From a virus, in the IMG/VR virus record IMGVR_UViG_3300017952_000081, positions 1 to 27,113 of that record: a stretch of 27,113 nucleotides of DNA. One strand, 5' to 3'. Shown piece after piece: positions 15,104 through 21,785 of this stretch. The notes beneath the pieces were generated by a model. It had not been told where the DNA came from. It searched no databases and saw only the letters and a program-made list of their open reading frames with translations. A program made the position numbers and the translations under genes. Position 1 is the stretch's first letter. Each line of letters opens with the position of its first letter.

Positions 15104-18000
15104 ATCTGCTAAGTGTGCATATGCAGCACCAGTTATAGCCGCTTGCTCAGTTGGTAAGTATTTGTTGATCCTAAGAAATATGCTCTTGTTGCAATGAGTA
15201 TTGCAATGTTACCTGTATACAATAAATCATGACATAATGCATCAATAATATATCTTGTATCTCTTTCACATTTTTCTTGATTATATGAGAATCCATTGTA
15301 TGTAGTGTTAATATAGCTAATAGTATCTGTTTGTAATGTAGACTTTAGATCTACAAAATCTTGTCTAGCAGCTAATACACCTGCATCAACCCATGCAGTT
15401 GACGGCGAAGATATTGCTGGAAGAGTATCAGTTCCATATTCAATACAATCCTCTACAATTTGAACTAATGATTCTAAATCGCTAACTTCAGTTGCACTTG
15501 AATTGCTACCGCTTGTATCTTGTGTTTCTGCATTTCCAGTTTGCGCTGTTATTGCGTTGCCTAATAAAATATCTTCAATTAAACTTTGCAAGTGGTTAAA
15601 ACCAGCTGCTGTTTCTACTTGCTGTCCACTAACTTGTGTTACTGCATTTTCAAAATATGCGCTTGCTGCTTTTCTTGTTGCTGTATTTCCGCCATAAACA
15701 ATATCATATGTTAATGCATCAACAACATATCTAACATCTCTTTCACATTTTGTTTGATTGAATGTTAAACTTGGATAGTTGTTTACAATATAGGCTCCTA
15801 CGTCAGCAGCTAAAAAGTCTCTGTTATTTTGCAGTCTATCTCTAGCTGCTGTAATTGTTGCTGCTGCTCCTGTTGGTATAGGAAACGTTAATGCGTCTGC
15901 GGCTGTATCTGTACTTACAACACCGTTTTGAATAATATCTATAATTTCATCAAAAGCAGCATCACTTCTAAGAACTGCTGTAGCATCAGCAGTCATAATG
16001 TTAGACGCTCTGCCTTTTAGATATGTAATTGCGCCCACTGTTTGTGTAGATTGATCGCTTTGTACATAAGAGCTTCCTGCTCTTTGATATGATAAACCTG
16101 CTGTAACTGCATTATAATTTGTACCAAACGCAACGTCAGCTGATACTGCATCGATTATTAATCCTGTGTCTCTTGAGCATTTGTCGTCATCATAAACAAA
16201 TAAAGTGCCACTACCGTTATCATAAACGTTATTAATATATGCAGTAACTTCCTTTGTTAAAAATTCTCTGTTGTTAATTACTTGTTCAACTGCATCAATT
16301 AAATCTTGTGATGCAGGACCAGGACTTTCAAAAACTCTACCTTCACTAGGAATTTCATCATATTCGATTACTTGTAATACATCTTCCCAACGAGCTTCTA
16401 CTTGATCTTTTATAAAACTGTCTAACTCTACCGCTGCTACACTAAGTTCTTTTGCTTTACGTAAAGCCATAATTGTTGCAGGTTTTTGTTGTTCAGTAAA
16501 GTAAGCTGTATTTGCTCTATAATATGCTTGTCCTGCTGTTAAACTGTTGTGGTTAGTGCCTAATTGCGCATCTCTATAAACAGCATCAATTATTAAACCA
16601 ACATCTCTTTCGCATTTTGTTCTATCAAATGTTTGATTAGGAAATGTTTGTAAAAGGTATGAATTTGTTGCACTTATTATACTTGTACTATTGTTTAATA
16701 TATCATTTGCAGCATTTTGTTTTACACTTGTTTCAGTATCATATGTTGGATAAGAAATAAGAGGCAATCTACTTGTTGTATTTTCCGCAACCATGTCTTC
16801 AATGTTAAACAACAAGGAATCTAGTGCATCTGCTTCAATACTTGTAGCTGCTGCATTACTAAAATCTTGCGTTTCGGTTGCGCCTGGTGATTGAACTACA
16901 ACTTGTTCTCTAACAACAGATTTAATTACTGCTCTCATTCGTGCAAAGCCATCTGCAATACGGGTTCTATTAATAGCAGTATAGTCGTCTATTTTTCTTC
17001 TAGCGTAATATCTAAATCCTTCACGCACTACGCCACTGTTACCTGTGTACAAAATATCATAAGTTAAAGCATCTACAATTTTTTCAAAATCTGCATAAAA
17101 ATTATCTTCATCTACTGACGTCCAAGTATCAGTAAGTGTAGGGTGTTCGCTTTTCATATAAGCAATAAATTCATCTGCTAAAAATGCTTTGTTTGCTTGT
17201 ATTTGATTTTTTGCGTCTCTTCTATTTGCTTCAACTCCGGTATGATCAGGATAATCAATAGTAATACCTGCACTATCGCCATCATCAAAAATATTGATAT
17301 ATGTATTAAATGCTTCATTTGTTGTTTGCAACATTGTATTGTCAGCTTGTACTTGTGTAAGTTGTAATGCTCTGTTTTGTACATCTTGCCATGCTGCTAA
17401 GTATAGACTTTTTTGTGTATCTCTAACTACATACTCTTGTGCATCTCTTACAACATGGTAATTACTTCCTAAAGCACAATAATATGCTGTGGCTTTTAAC
17501 AAGTTATTTGCATCTGTTTCAAATTGCGGAACATTGTAACTTAATTCAGTAAACTGATTTCTAATATATTCGGTAATTTCTTCAACAATAAAATCTTTAT
17601 TTGCTACAATATTATCTTTTGCTCTACGTACACCAATGTCAACAGTTGATAAATCATTATACACAATATCTGGTGCAGCACTACTGTCTTCGTTTCTTAA
17701 GAAATTAGTTATAATAGCAAATTTTTCAGTTATTAGAGTTTGCACTGCTACGTTTTGTGTAAGTGCTATCATTTCGTCTCTTGCAACGTTGATACCAAAT
17801 ATTGTAGGTTCTAATTGATCATTAAGAACTTTACCCGATCTTGCACGTAAATAACTTCTACCTGCTGCAATACTTTGGTAATTTGTACCTAAAACAATAT
17901 CACCTATTACAGCATCAATAATAAATCTTGTGTCTCTTTTACAAACTTCTTCATCGTAAAAGAACGGTGGTGTAATTTGTCTTGATTCTGTAATGTAATA
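14640..18000 (-). repeat. Eight Cys-x-Arg-Asp helical modules spanning the split fibre gene
   Basis: Clear copies have Cys codons ending at 17943, 16614, 16179, 15747, 15270 and 14788. Two degenerate copies lacking the Cys lie near 17520 ('FETDANNLLKATAYY') and 17090 ('FEKIVDALTYDILYTGN'). Spacings between the last five clear copies are 435, 432, 477 and 482 bases. The first three are multiples of three; the last is one base short of 483, which locates a frameshift between 15270 and 14788. Typical core: 'YN..KCERD...IIDA...D...G.N', then 'AG..Y...', then a second helical half ending in 'ESLVQIVEDCI' or similar. Confidence 0.8.
15133..15208 (-). other. Frameshift site joining the two halves of the giant fibre gene
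   Basis: The upstream frame ends at TAA 15135-15133 after 'RAYFLGSTNTYQLSKRL'. The -1 frame is open from 15208 onwards and encodes 'TEQAAITGAAYAHLADVV', which continues the same module. Restoring one A to the AA at 15152-15151 (minus strand) joins the frames as '...STNTYQ-TEQAAITG...' and gives a 2528-aa protein. I see no X-XXY-YYZ slippery heptamer in the correct phase, so a one-base deletion or a sequencing error is likelier than programmed frameshifting. Confidence 0.75.
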
Positions 18001-19311
18001 AAATGTATTGTCGTTTAAGAATTGTGCAATACTACCAACCTGTGGTTTATCTCTCAAGCTACCTATTCTAATCAAACTATTTGTTGATAAGTTAATAGTT
18101 CCTTCTGCACGTATTTGCGGATCACCTCCTACAAATTGGACAGCAGGCACTCTTTCGTATCCTGATCCTTGATCAATTATTGTTACACCTGCAATGTTAC
18201 CTGTAGTTGCATCTAATACTGCGGTTGCTGTTGCTTGTGTACCACCTGCTCCAGTAGGAGCATCAATTACAACAGCAGGAGTGTTTACATATCCAACACC
18301 CGGACTTGTAACTGTAATACTTGCAACACTTGAATAATAATCTTGAACTGGTCTTGCACTTGTATAACTTGTTGGATAATAACCATCTGCTACACAACCA
18401 AAATCGCCAAAGTCACTAACAGAGTTTGAAATACTTAGATAACCACCTCTTGTAGTTTTGAATCCTGTTGTACAGAAAACTGTAAAGCAACTAACAATCT
18501 GCGTATATCCAAAGTTTGTAATTTCAAAACCAGGTCCGCCTTGAGCAATTTGAGTAAATGCGTCAGCAACAAATGACTTAACTAAAGATGCAGGATTATA
18601 TAAATCTCCATCAACTAGCATACCGCCGCCGCCACCTTCTAAGTCTACTTGTTTTTCATAAGGAATAGCTGGATTGTCTTCGATCAATATTGGTCTGGCG
18701 CCTGGTGCTATACCTTCAATTTGTACAGTTTCAAATGGCACAAATTCAGTACCATCATTTAACCAAGGACCGTTCATGTTTGTACAGTTTTGCACATATG
18801 GCGAAGTTGTACACAATGTTCCTGGTCTAATACTTGCACACCACGCTGGAGCTCTCAAAGCTCTAAATGTCATTTGATATAGATAACATCCGTTACCCAT
18901 TAAAAAGAAATTTTGAGTTGGATTATTTGGAAAAACTCTTGTATTACGCAGTTCGCCTGTGCCAGATATTGTAACAAAATCGGGCATAGAAATTGGATTA
19001 TCTTCATAGTAGTCACCAGGAGCAACCATAATTGTAGTTCCTGGTACGGCAACTGCTACTGCTGCTTTTATAGTGCGCTTTGCACCATCAGGGCCCATAC
19101 TACGGCCATCGTTACTATCGTTACCGTCTTGATTCACATAAAGAACATCAGTTACTTCTGGACCGCTTATGTTTCCTGTAACTGTAACTGTAGCGTCAAT
19201 AGCCAACTTTCCACTTGGTGGGTTTATTTCAACATCACCATTAGATTTAAGGATTACCGACTGATCGTTAATCTTTCTTTCGTGAATTTTTTGACCCTTA
19301 AAATATTCCAT
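15133..19311 (-). CDS. 5' part of frameshifted giant fibre gene: beta-helix plus Cys-x-Arg-Asp modules (1392 codons)
   Basis: Starts at ATG 19311, three bases after the stop of the 110-aa gene, with GGAAG just upstream inside that gene. Residues 1-50 form a cap. About 55-330 is a pectate-lyase/DUF1565-like beta-helix ('YVNQDGNDSNDG', 'RTIKAAVAVAVPGTTIMVAPGD', 'DNPI'). About 330-400 holds two 'GxGYxxxPxVxxxx' repeats. From about 450 come seven helical modules, five with the Cys-x-Arg-Asp signature (Cys at about 457, 900, 1045, 1189 and 1348). The frame ends abruptly inside the seventh module. The 'YTQIVSCFTVF...GGYLSISNS...FG' segment is clearly related to 'YAQIVSCFQIF...GGYCSITNS...FG' in the 3590-aa fibre, where helical modules and shaft follow in one uninterrupted frame. 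If the frameshift is real, this product would be a shaftless beta-helix/helical fragment. Confidence 0.88.
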   Translation of the reverse strand: MEYFKGQKIHERKINDQSVILKSNGDVEINPPSGKLAIDATVTVTGNISGPEVTDVLYVNQDGNDSNDGRSMGPDGAKRTIKAAVAVAVPGTTIMVAPGDYYEDNPISMPDFVTISGTGELRNTRVFPNNPTQNFFLMGNGCYLYQMTFRALRAPAWCASIRPGTLCTTSPYVQNCTNMNGPWLNDGTEFVPFETVQIEGIAPGARPILIEDNPAIPYEKQVDLEGGGGGMLVDGDLYNPASLVKSFVADAFTQIAQGGPGFEITNFGYTQIVSCFTVFCTTGFKTTRGGYLSISNSVSDFGDFGCVADGYYPTSYTSARPVQDYYSSVASITVTSPGVGYVNTPAVVIDAPTGAGGTQATATAVLDATTGNIAGVTIIDQGSGYERVPAVQFVGGDPQIRAEGTINLSTNSLIRIGSLRDKPQVGSIAQFLNDNTFYYITESRQITPPFFYDEEVCKRDTRFIIDAVIGDIVLGTNYQSIAAGRSYLRARSGKVLNDQLEPTIFGINVARDEMIALTQNVAVQTLITEKFAIITNFLRNEDSSAAPDIVYNDLSTVDIGVRRAKDNIVANKDFIVEEITEYIRNQFTELSYNVPQFETDANNLLKATAYYCALGSNYHVVRDAQEYVVRDTQKSLYLAAWQDVQNRALQLTQVQADNTMLQTTNEAFNTYINIFDDGDSAGITIDYPDHTGVEANRRDAKNQIQANKAFLADEFIAYMKSEHPTLTDTWTSVDEDNFYADFEKIVDALTYDILYTGNSGVVREGFRYYARRKIDDYTAINRTRIADGFARMRAVIKSVVREQVVVQSPGATETQDFSNAAATSIEADALDSLLFNIEDMVAENTTSRLPLISYPTYDTETSVKQNAANDILNNSTSIISATNSYLLQTFPNQTFDRTKCERDVGLIIDAVYRDAQLGTNHNSLTAGQAYYRANTAYFTEQQKPATIMALRKAKELSVAAVELDSFIKDQVEARWEDVLQVIEYDEIPSEGRVFESPGPASQDLIDAVEQVINNREFLTKEVTAYINNVYDNGSGTLFVYDDDKCSRDTGLIIDAVSADVAFGTNYNAVTAGLSYQRAGSSYVQSDQSTQTVGAITYLKGRASNIMTADATAVLRSDAAFDEIIDIIQNGVVSTDTAADALTFPIPTGAAATITAARDRLQNNRDFLAADVGAYIVNNYPSLTFNQTKCERDVRYVVDALTYDIVYGGNTATRKAASAYFENAVTQVSGQQVETAAGFNHLQSLIEDILLGNAITAQTGNAETQDTSGSNSSATEVSDLESLVQIVEDCIEYGTDTLPAISSPSTAWVDAGVLAARQDFVDLKSTLQTDTISYINTTYNGFSYNQEKCERDTRYIIDALCHDLLYTGNIAILIATRAYFLGSTNTYQLSKRL

Positions 19312-19314
19312 GTT

Positions 19315-19647
19315 TTAAACTTCCAAATAACTTAATGTAACACTTAAATTGGTAGGTGCAGCACCTACCATAATTATCCTATCACCTTCTTCTAATACCA
19401 GTCTTTCGACATTAAACGTAAATGTTTCTGCCGAAGGCACTGACAAATCATTTAGCACTTGATTGTCGTCACCTTTTGCATCACCGTCTACAACAACATG
19501 CATGTCAAAGCTAGTATCGCCTATTCCTGATCCATCATCAACTGCCGTATTGCATACTAGAATAGTGGTAATAGCATACTTTTTTCCAGACGGAACAGTT
19601 AATATGGTAGTATCTGTAGCGTTTATGGTTGAGTTTACTATTGCCAT
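19315..19647 (-). CDS. Small beta-sandwich virion protein (110 aa)
   Basis: A 110-aa protein starting at ATG 19647 with AAGGAAAG 4 bases upstream; the 358-aa gene ends 9 bases before it. The pattern of short hydrophobic strands ('TTILTVPSGKKYAITTILVCNTA', 'FDMHVVVDGD', 'FTFNVERLVLEEGDRIIMVG', 'LSVTLSYLEV') suggests an all-beta fold like small phage head-fibre or tail decoration proteins that begin 'TxLYTVPAGKxAxVxxIxVxN'. It has no catalytic motifs, signal peptide or membrane segment. Its place inside the structural operon supports a virion role. Similar proteins occur in marine T4-like phages as uncharacterised structural proteins, which is recalled knowledge rather than a search result. Confidence 0.8.
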   Translation of the reverse strand: MAIVNSTINATDTTILTVPSGKKYAITTILVCNTAVDDGSGIGDTSFDMHVVVDGDAKGDDNQVLNDLSVPSAETFTFNVERLVLEEGDRIIMVGAAPTNLSVTLSYLEV

Positions 19648-19656
19648 CTTCTTTCC

Positions 19657-20733
19657 TTAAAATATAATACTAAAAAGCAGAGCTTTATTTCTGCCTATAA
19701 GTTCGTCTTGCGTTCCTAAAGCGTTTCTAAAAAACACACCAGTGCCGCCGTCTCCTTCTGCTTTACCGTAAAGCAACACACCTTCACTAGGATCAGCAGT
19801 AGGATCAGTTTGTTCTGTTAGTTGTGCAACACTATCGACTTGCACAACTCCAGTGCCGCTACCTCTAATAATAACATCGCCGATTAAATCAAGATTGGTA
19901 ATTATGTTATCATTTAATCTGATATTTCCTATTTCTACTCTATCATCATAAAATATAGCCGCTTCTGTACTATCAACAGTAATTACTGCTCTACTGTCTT
20001 CTAATGGTTCTATTTCTTGATCAAAAATTCTAACACTAGTGTTTGTAGTCAAATCATTATATGTAATTCTATCTTGATAGTTGTATTTGTGATAATCTCT
20101 TACATAATCAGTTAAAGTTTTTGCAGTAATTAAAGCATCTAAATCATAAGGTGTTCCAAGTTTATCCGGGTTACTAGCTATGTTTTGTATTTCACCAGCA
20201 ACGTATGGAAATACTTGTTGATGATAATCAGCAGTACCTCTAACACTAACTATTCCTGTGCCTTCTGCTAAAAATATTAAATCGTTGTTGCCATTAGTTT
20301 TTATACCACTAGCATACAAAGTTTTAAGTTTATTTTGAGAATCTTTAAATATAAATGCGCCTGCATCTACATCAGGAAATGTAGCTAAATCTAATCCTGA
20401 ATCACTTGGAACTATGTTTTTTAATTCTTCATCAAAGAGTATGCTTGCGTTAAAACCTCCAGAAGCTTCGCCTCTGTCGATAATTAAACCAGCTTGACGT
20501 GCGCCATCTGCTTCACTAACACCTGGACCTACTTCACCGTCGTTTAGTGTGATTGTTCTATCTCTAACAACAACTTCGTTAACTTCGGTCTGAGTAATAT
20601 TACCTGTAACATTCAAGCTACCTGTAATGTTTACTTCTCCTAAATCTGCACCAGTGTCGATTGTAAACGTGGCGTTATCATTTAACTTAATCTTATAGGA
20701 ATCGAGATCAAGTATTTCAACTCTTTGAGCCAT
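19657..20733 (-). CDS. Fibre-like structural protein (358 aa)
   Basis: A 358-aa protein starting at ATG 20733 behind AAGGAG, 11 bases after the stop of the 120-aa gene. The N-terminal segment 'FTIDTGADLGEVNITGSLNVTGNITQTEVNEVVVRDRTITLNDGE' is a shaft-type beta repeat ending in the 'LNVTGNIT...VRDxTIxLNxGE' element seen in many marine phage fibres. The middle and C-terminal parts ('AGLIIDRG', 'FIFKDSQNKLKTLYASGIKTNG', 'VEIGNIRLNDNIITN') are also beta-rich. No enzymatic motif is visible. It may be a short fibre, a fibre connector or a neck/whisker component. Its position just upstream of the giant fibres suggests that it assembles with them. Confidence 0.82.
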   Translation of the reverse strand: MAQRVEILDLDSYKIKLNDNATFTIDTGADLGEVNITGSLNVTGNITQTEVNEVVVRDRTITLNDGEVGPGVSEADGARQAGLIIDRGEASGGFNASILFDEELKNIVPSDSGLDLATFPDVDAGAFIFKDSQNKLKTLYASGIKTNGNNDLIFLAEGTGIVSVRGTADYHQQVFPYVAGEIQNIASNPDKLGTPYDLDALITAKTLTDYVRDYHKYNYQDRITYNDLTTNTSVRIFDQEIEPLEDSRAVITVDSTEAAIFYDDRVEIGNIRLNDNIITNLDLIGDVIIRGSGTGVVQVDSVAQLTEQTDPTADPSEGVLLYGKAEGDGGTGVFFRNALGTQDELIGRNKALLFSIIF

Positions 20734-20744
20734 TATCTAACTCC

Positions 20745-21107
20745 TTAGATTGCAGTCAAACGTAGTAATGATTCGGTTGAGTCGTCCTCAGCTGTCCATG
20801 TATAACGATTTCCGTTATAATCTACTGCTGTTCTGTTGAATAACTTTTTAATTGCAATAGCGCCGCCGCCATCTCCAATACCTATGATTTGGCATTCTAA
20901 ATTTGCGTTTGGTTCTGAACCATCTGATGTTAATCTGCAAATTCTTGTAATTGTATCACCATCGTTTGAGCAGTTAAATTTATTTGTACCACGTTGTGAT
21001 AAAATGTAACCTTCGATTAAATTTGAACCATCGTGGAATCTAATTGGAATATTAGCTGCTGCTCCACCTGTTGCTCCAAAGTATCTTTTATTTACTGGAC
21101 GTCCCAT
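20745..21107 (-). CDS. MGRPVN-family small structural protein (120 aa)
   Basis: A 120-aa protein starting at ATG 21107 with AAGGAG 8 bases upstream. The N-terminus 'MGRPVNKRYFG' is a recurrent signature of small proteins in the structural clusters of T4-like marine phages. The rest is Gly/Asn-rich and beta-predicted ('GYILSQRGTNKFNC', 'ITRICRLT', 'GNRYTWTAEDDSTESLLRL'). The family's function is not known to me; a virion component is inferred from context. It is the first gene of the fibre/structural operon, preceded by a late-type promoter (21193-21200) and a structured leader. Confidence 0.83.
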   Translation of the reverse strand: MGRPVNKRYFGATGGAAANIPIRFHDGSNLIEGYILSQRGTNKFNCSNDGDTITRICRLTSDGSEPNANLECQIIGIGDGGGAIAIKKLFNRTAVDYNGNRYTWTAEDDSTESLLRLTAI

Positions 21108-21141
21108 TGTTTTTCTCCTTATGTTGACGTTCTAGGTCTAC

Positions 21142-21174
21142 GCAGTGGGTACTGCATAAGTCCTCATCGTGAGG
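21142..21174 (-). promoter_or_regulatory. Paired hairpins in the leader of the structural operon
   Basis: Two short perfect hairpins lie between the late promoter (21193-21200) and the 120-aa start. One pairs 21162-21166 with 21170-21174 (CCTCA/TGAGG, loop of 3). The other pairs 21142-21146 with 21151-21155 (GCAGT/ACTGC, loop of 4). They may stabilise the 5' end of a long late mRNA. Neither covers the AAGGAG ribosome binding site. Confidence 0.45.
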
Positions 21175-21192
21175 CTCTCCTCTTGACATAAG

Positions 21193-21200
21193 TATTTATC
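21193..21200 (-). promoter_or_regulatory. T4-late-type promoter for the structural operon
   Basis: GATAAATA on the minus strand, identical to the element at 11695-11702 and one base off T4's TATAAATA. It lies 86 bases upstream of the 120-aa start and 31 bases after the noncoding RNA terminator, where a new promoter is needed. It would drive the structural genes from 21107 leftwards. Confidence 0.6.
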
Positions 21201-21230
21201 TTTTTAGTAAAAATGGGTTATAATGACCAT

Positions 21231-21262
21231 AAAAAAAGGCCTGCAATTATGTTGCAGACCTT
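21231..21262 (-). terminator. Intrinsic terminator of the noncoding RNA region
   Basis: AAGGCCTGCAA (21236-21246) pairs with TTGCAGACCTT (21252-21262), an 11-bp stem with one C-A mismatch and a 5-base loop. On the minus strand a run of seven T (21237-21231) follows, as in a rho-independent terminator. It ends transcripts coming from the cold-shock-like gene and from the promoter at 21486-21513. Confidence 0.85.
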
Positions 21263-21479
21263 TCTCTATAATATTGATAGGTTGGACTAAGGATTACCAA
21301 CAATCGCCTTTGTAGATCCTGTCTAATAAAGCGAAGCCTAGCATCGGATAGTTATTTCCAAAATACGCATCTTCATGTCTCCATGCTCATGCGCTGCCAC
21401 TACAGCTACTAGCCAAGTTACTGCCTCTACTAAGCAGCGTTTCCTTGCACTATCTAACTTGGACCGTCGTCTTCGTTAT
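21231..21479 (-). ncRNA. Candidate structured noncoding RNA (about 250 nt)
   Basis: This stretch has no plausible protein gene but has a consensus-like sigma70 promoter at its head and a strong intrinsic terminator at its end. Between them the minus-strand RNA can fold. An 8-bp stem pairs CCAAGTTA (21462-21455) with TAACTTGG (21420-21413), enclosing a small CTGC/GCAG hairpin. At 21394-21365 lies a symmetric 30-nt hairpin: a 6-bp outer stem with one G-U pair, a GAG/AAG internal loop, a 4-bp CATG/CATG stem and a GAGA tetraloop. GAGA is a GNRA loop only on the minus strand, agreeing with the promoter direction. I found no tRNA, RNase P, tmRNA or group I intron signatures. The function is unknown; it may regulate host or phage genes, or be an unrecognised RNA family. 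Confidence 0.6.
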
Positions 21480-21485
21480 GTACTT

Positions 21486-21513
21486 AATATAGCATATACA
21501 AAATAAAAGTCAA
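21486..21513 (-). promoter_or_regulatory. Sigma70-type promoter of the noncoding RNA
   Basis: Minus strand: TTGACT (21513-21508), a 16-base spacer, then TATATT (21491-21486), with an expected start near 21479. The -35 box matches consensus in five of six bases and overlaps the stop codon of the cold-shock-like gene. This host-type promoter differs from the late-type elements elsewhere in the window, suggesting expression early in infection by unmodified host polymerase. Confidence 0.62.
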
Positions 21514-21710
21514 CCTATTTTTGTAATTTCTTCTGCATATCTTCTACCTTTTTTTTCAATATATGTGTATTCAACTCTGTCACCTTCGTTAAATTCATAA
21601 TTTATTGTTTCAAAGTAAACATCTTGACGTAATGTTTTCCATTGGTCAGGTAGTATTGTTCCATACTTTTTTCTTTTACTAAACTTTATAATTGTGCCAG
21701 TGTGTTCCAT
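21510..21710 (-). CDS. Diverged cold-shock-domain-like protein (66 aa)
   Basis: A 66-aa protein starting at ATG 21710 with GGAG 5-8 bases upstream. Its layout follows the cold-shock domain: 'GTIIKFSKRKKYGTILPD' for the first strands, 'DVYFETINYEFNEGDRVEYTYIEKKGRRYAEEITKI' for the rest, compared with CspA-type 'GxVKWFNxxKGFGFIxPD ... DVFVHxxAI ... EGQxVxFxxxxxxxGxxAxNV'. The length (66) matches CspA (about 70). The RNA-binding motifs are altered: KGFGFI becomes KKYGTI and VFVHF becomes VYFET, losing some stacking aromatics. It is highly charged and probably binds nucleic acid as an OB-fold. It sits in the place of T4 gene 24, between the gp23 terminator and the noncoding RNA. The fold call is from pattern only. 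Confidence 0.75.
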   Translation of the reverse strand: MEHTGTIIKFSKRKKYGTILPDQWKTLRQDVYFETINYEFNEGDRVEYTYIEKKGRRYAEEITKIG

Positions 21711-21736
21711 ATCAACTCCAATACAATATACTTATC

Positions 21737-21762
21737 AAAAAAATAGGCCCCGTAGGGCCTAT
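21737..21762 (-). terminator. Intrinsic terminator after the major capsid gene
   Basis: A perfect 8-bp stem ATAGGCCC (21743-21750) / GGGCCTAT (21755-21762) with a 4-base loop, followed on the minus strand by seven T (21743-21737, overlapping the stem end). It lies 24 bases past the gp23 stop codon. T runs on the other side make it potentially bidirectional. Confidence 0.92.
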
Positions 21763-21785
21763 CTTGTTTTTTTATAATGTTTGCC

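Noticed and set aside
15103-15208. Programmed -1 ribosomal frameshift in the fibre gene
   Set aside because: No X-XXY-YYZ heptamer in the proper phase is present in the overlap (for example TTC TTA, ACA AAT and TAC CAA do not fit), and no obvious downstream pseudoknot was seen. A one-base deletion or sequencing error explains it more simply.
21183-21224. Plus-strand TTGACA (21183-21188) and TATAAT (21219-21224)
   Set aside because: Spacing is 30 bases, far from the 16-18 needed, and no gene lies on the plus strand downstream.
21263-21479. tRNA, tmRNA, RNase P RNA, glutamine riboswitch or group I intron in the noncoding region
   Set aside because: There is no GTTCRA T-loop with a matching acceptor stem, no CCA end, no RNase P P4 consensus, and no group I core. 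The AAGGAAACGC stretch only loosely resembles part of the glnA motif and lacks its other conserved blocks.
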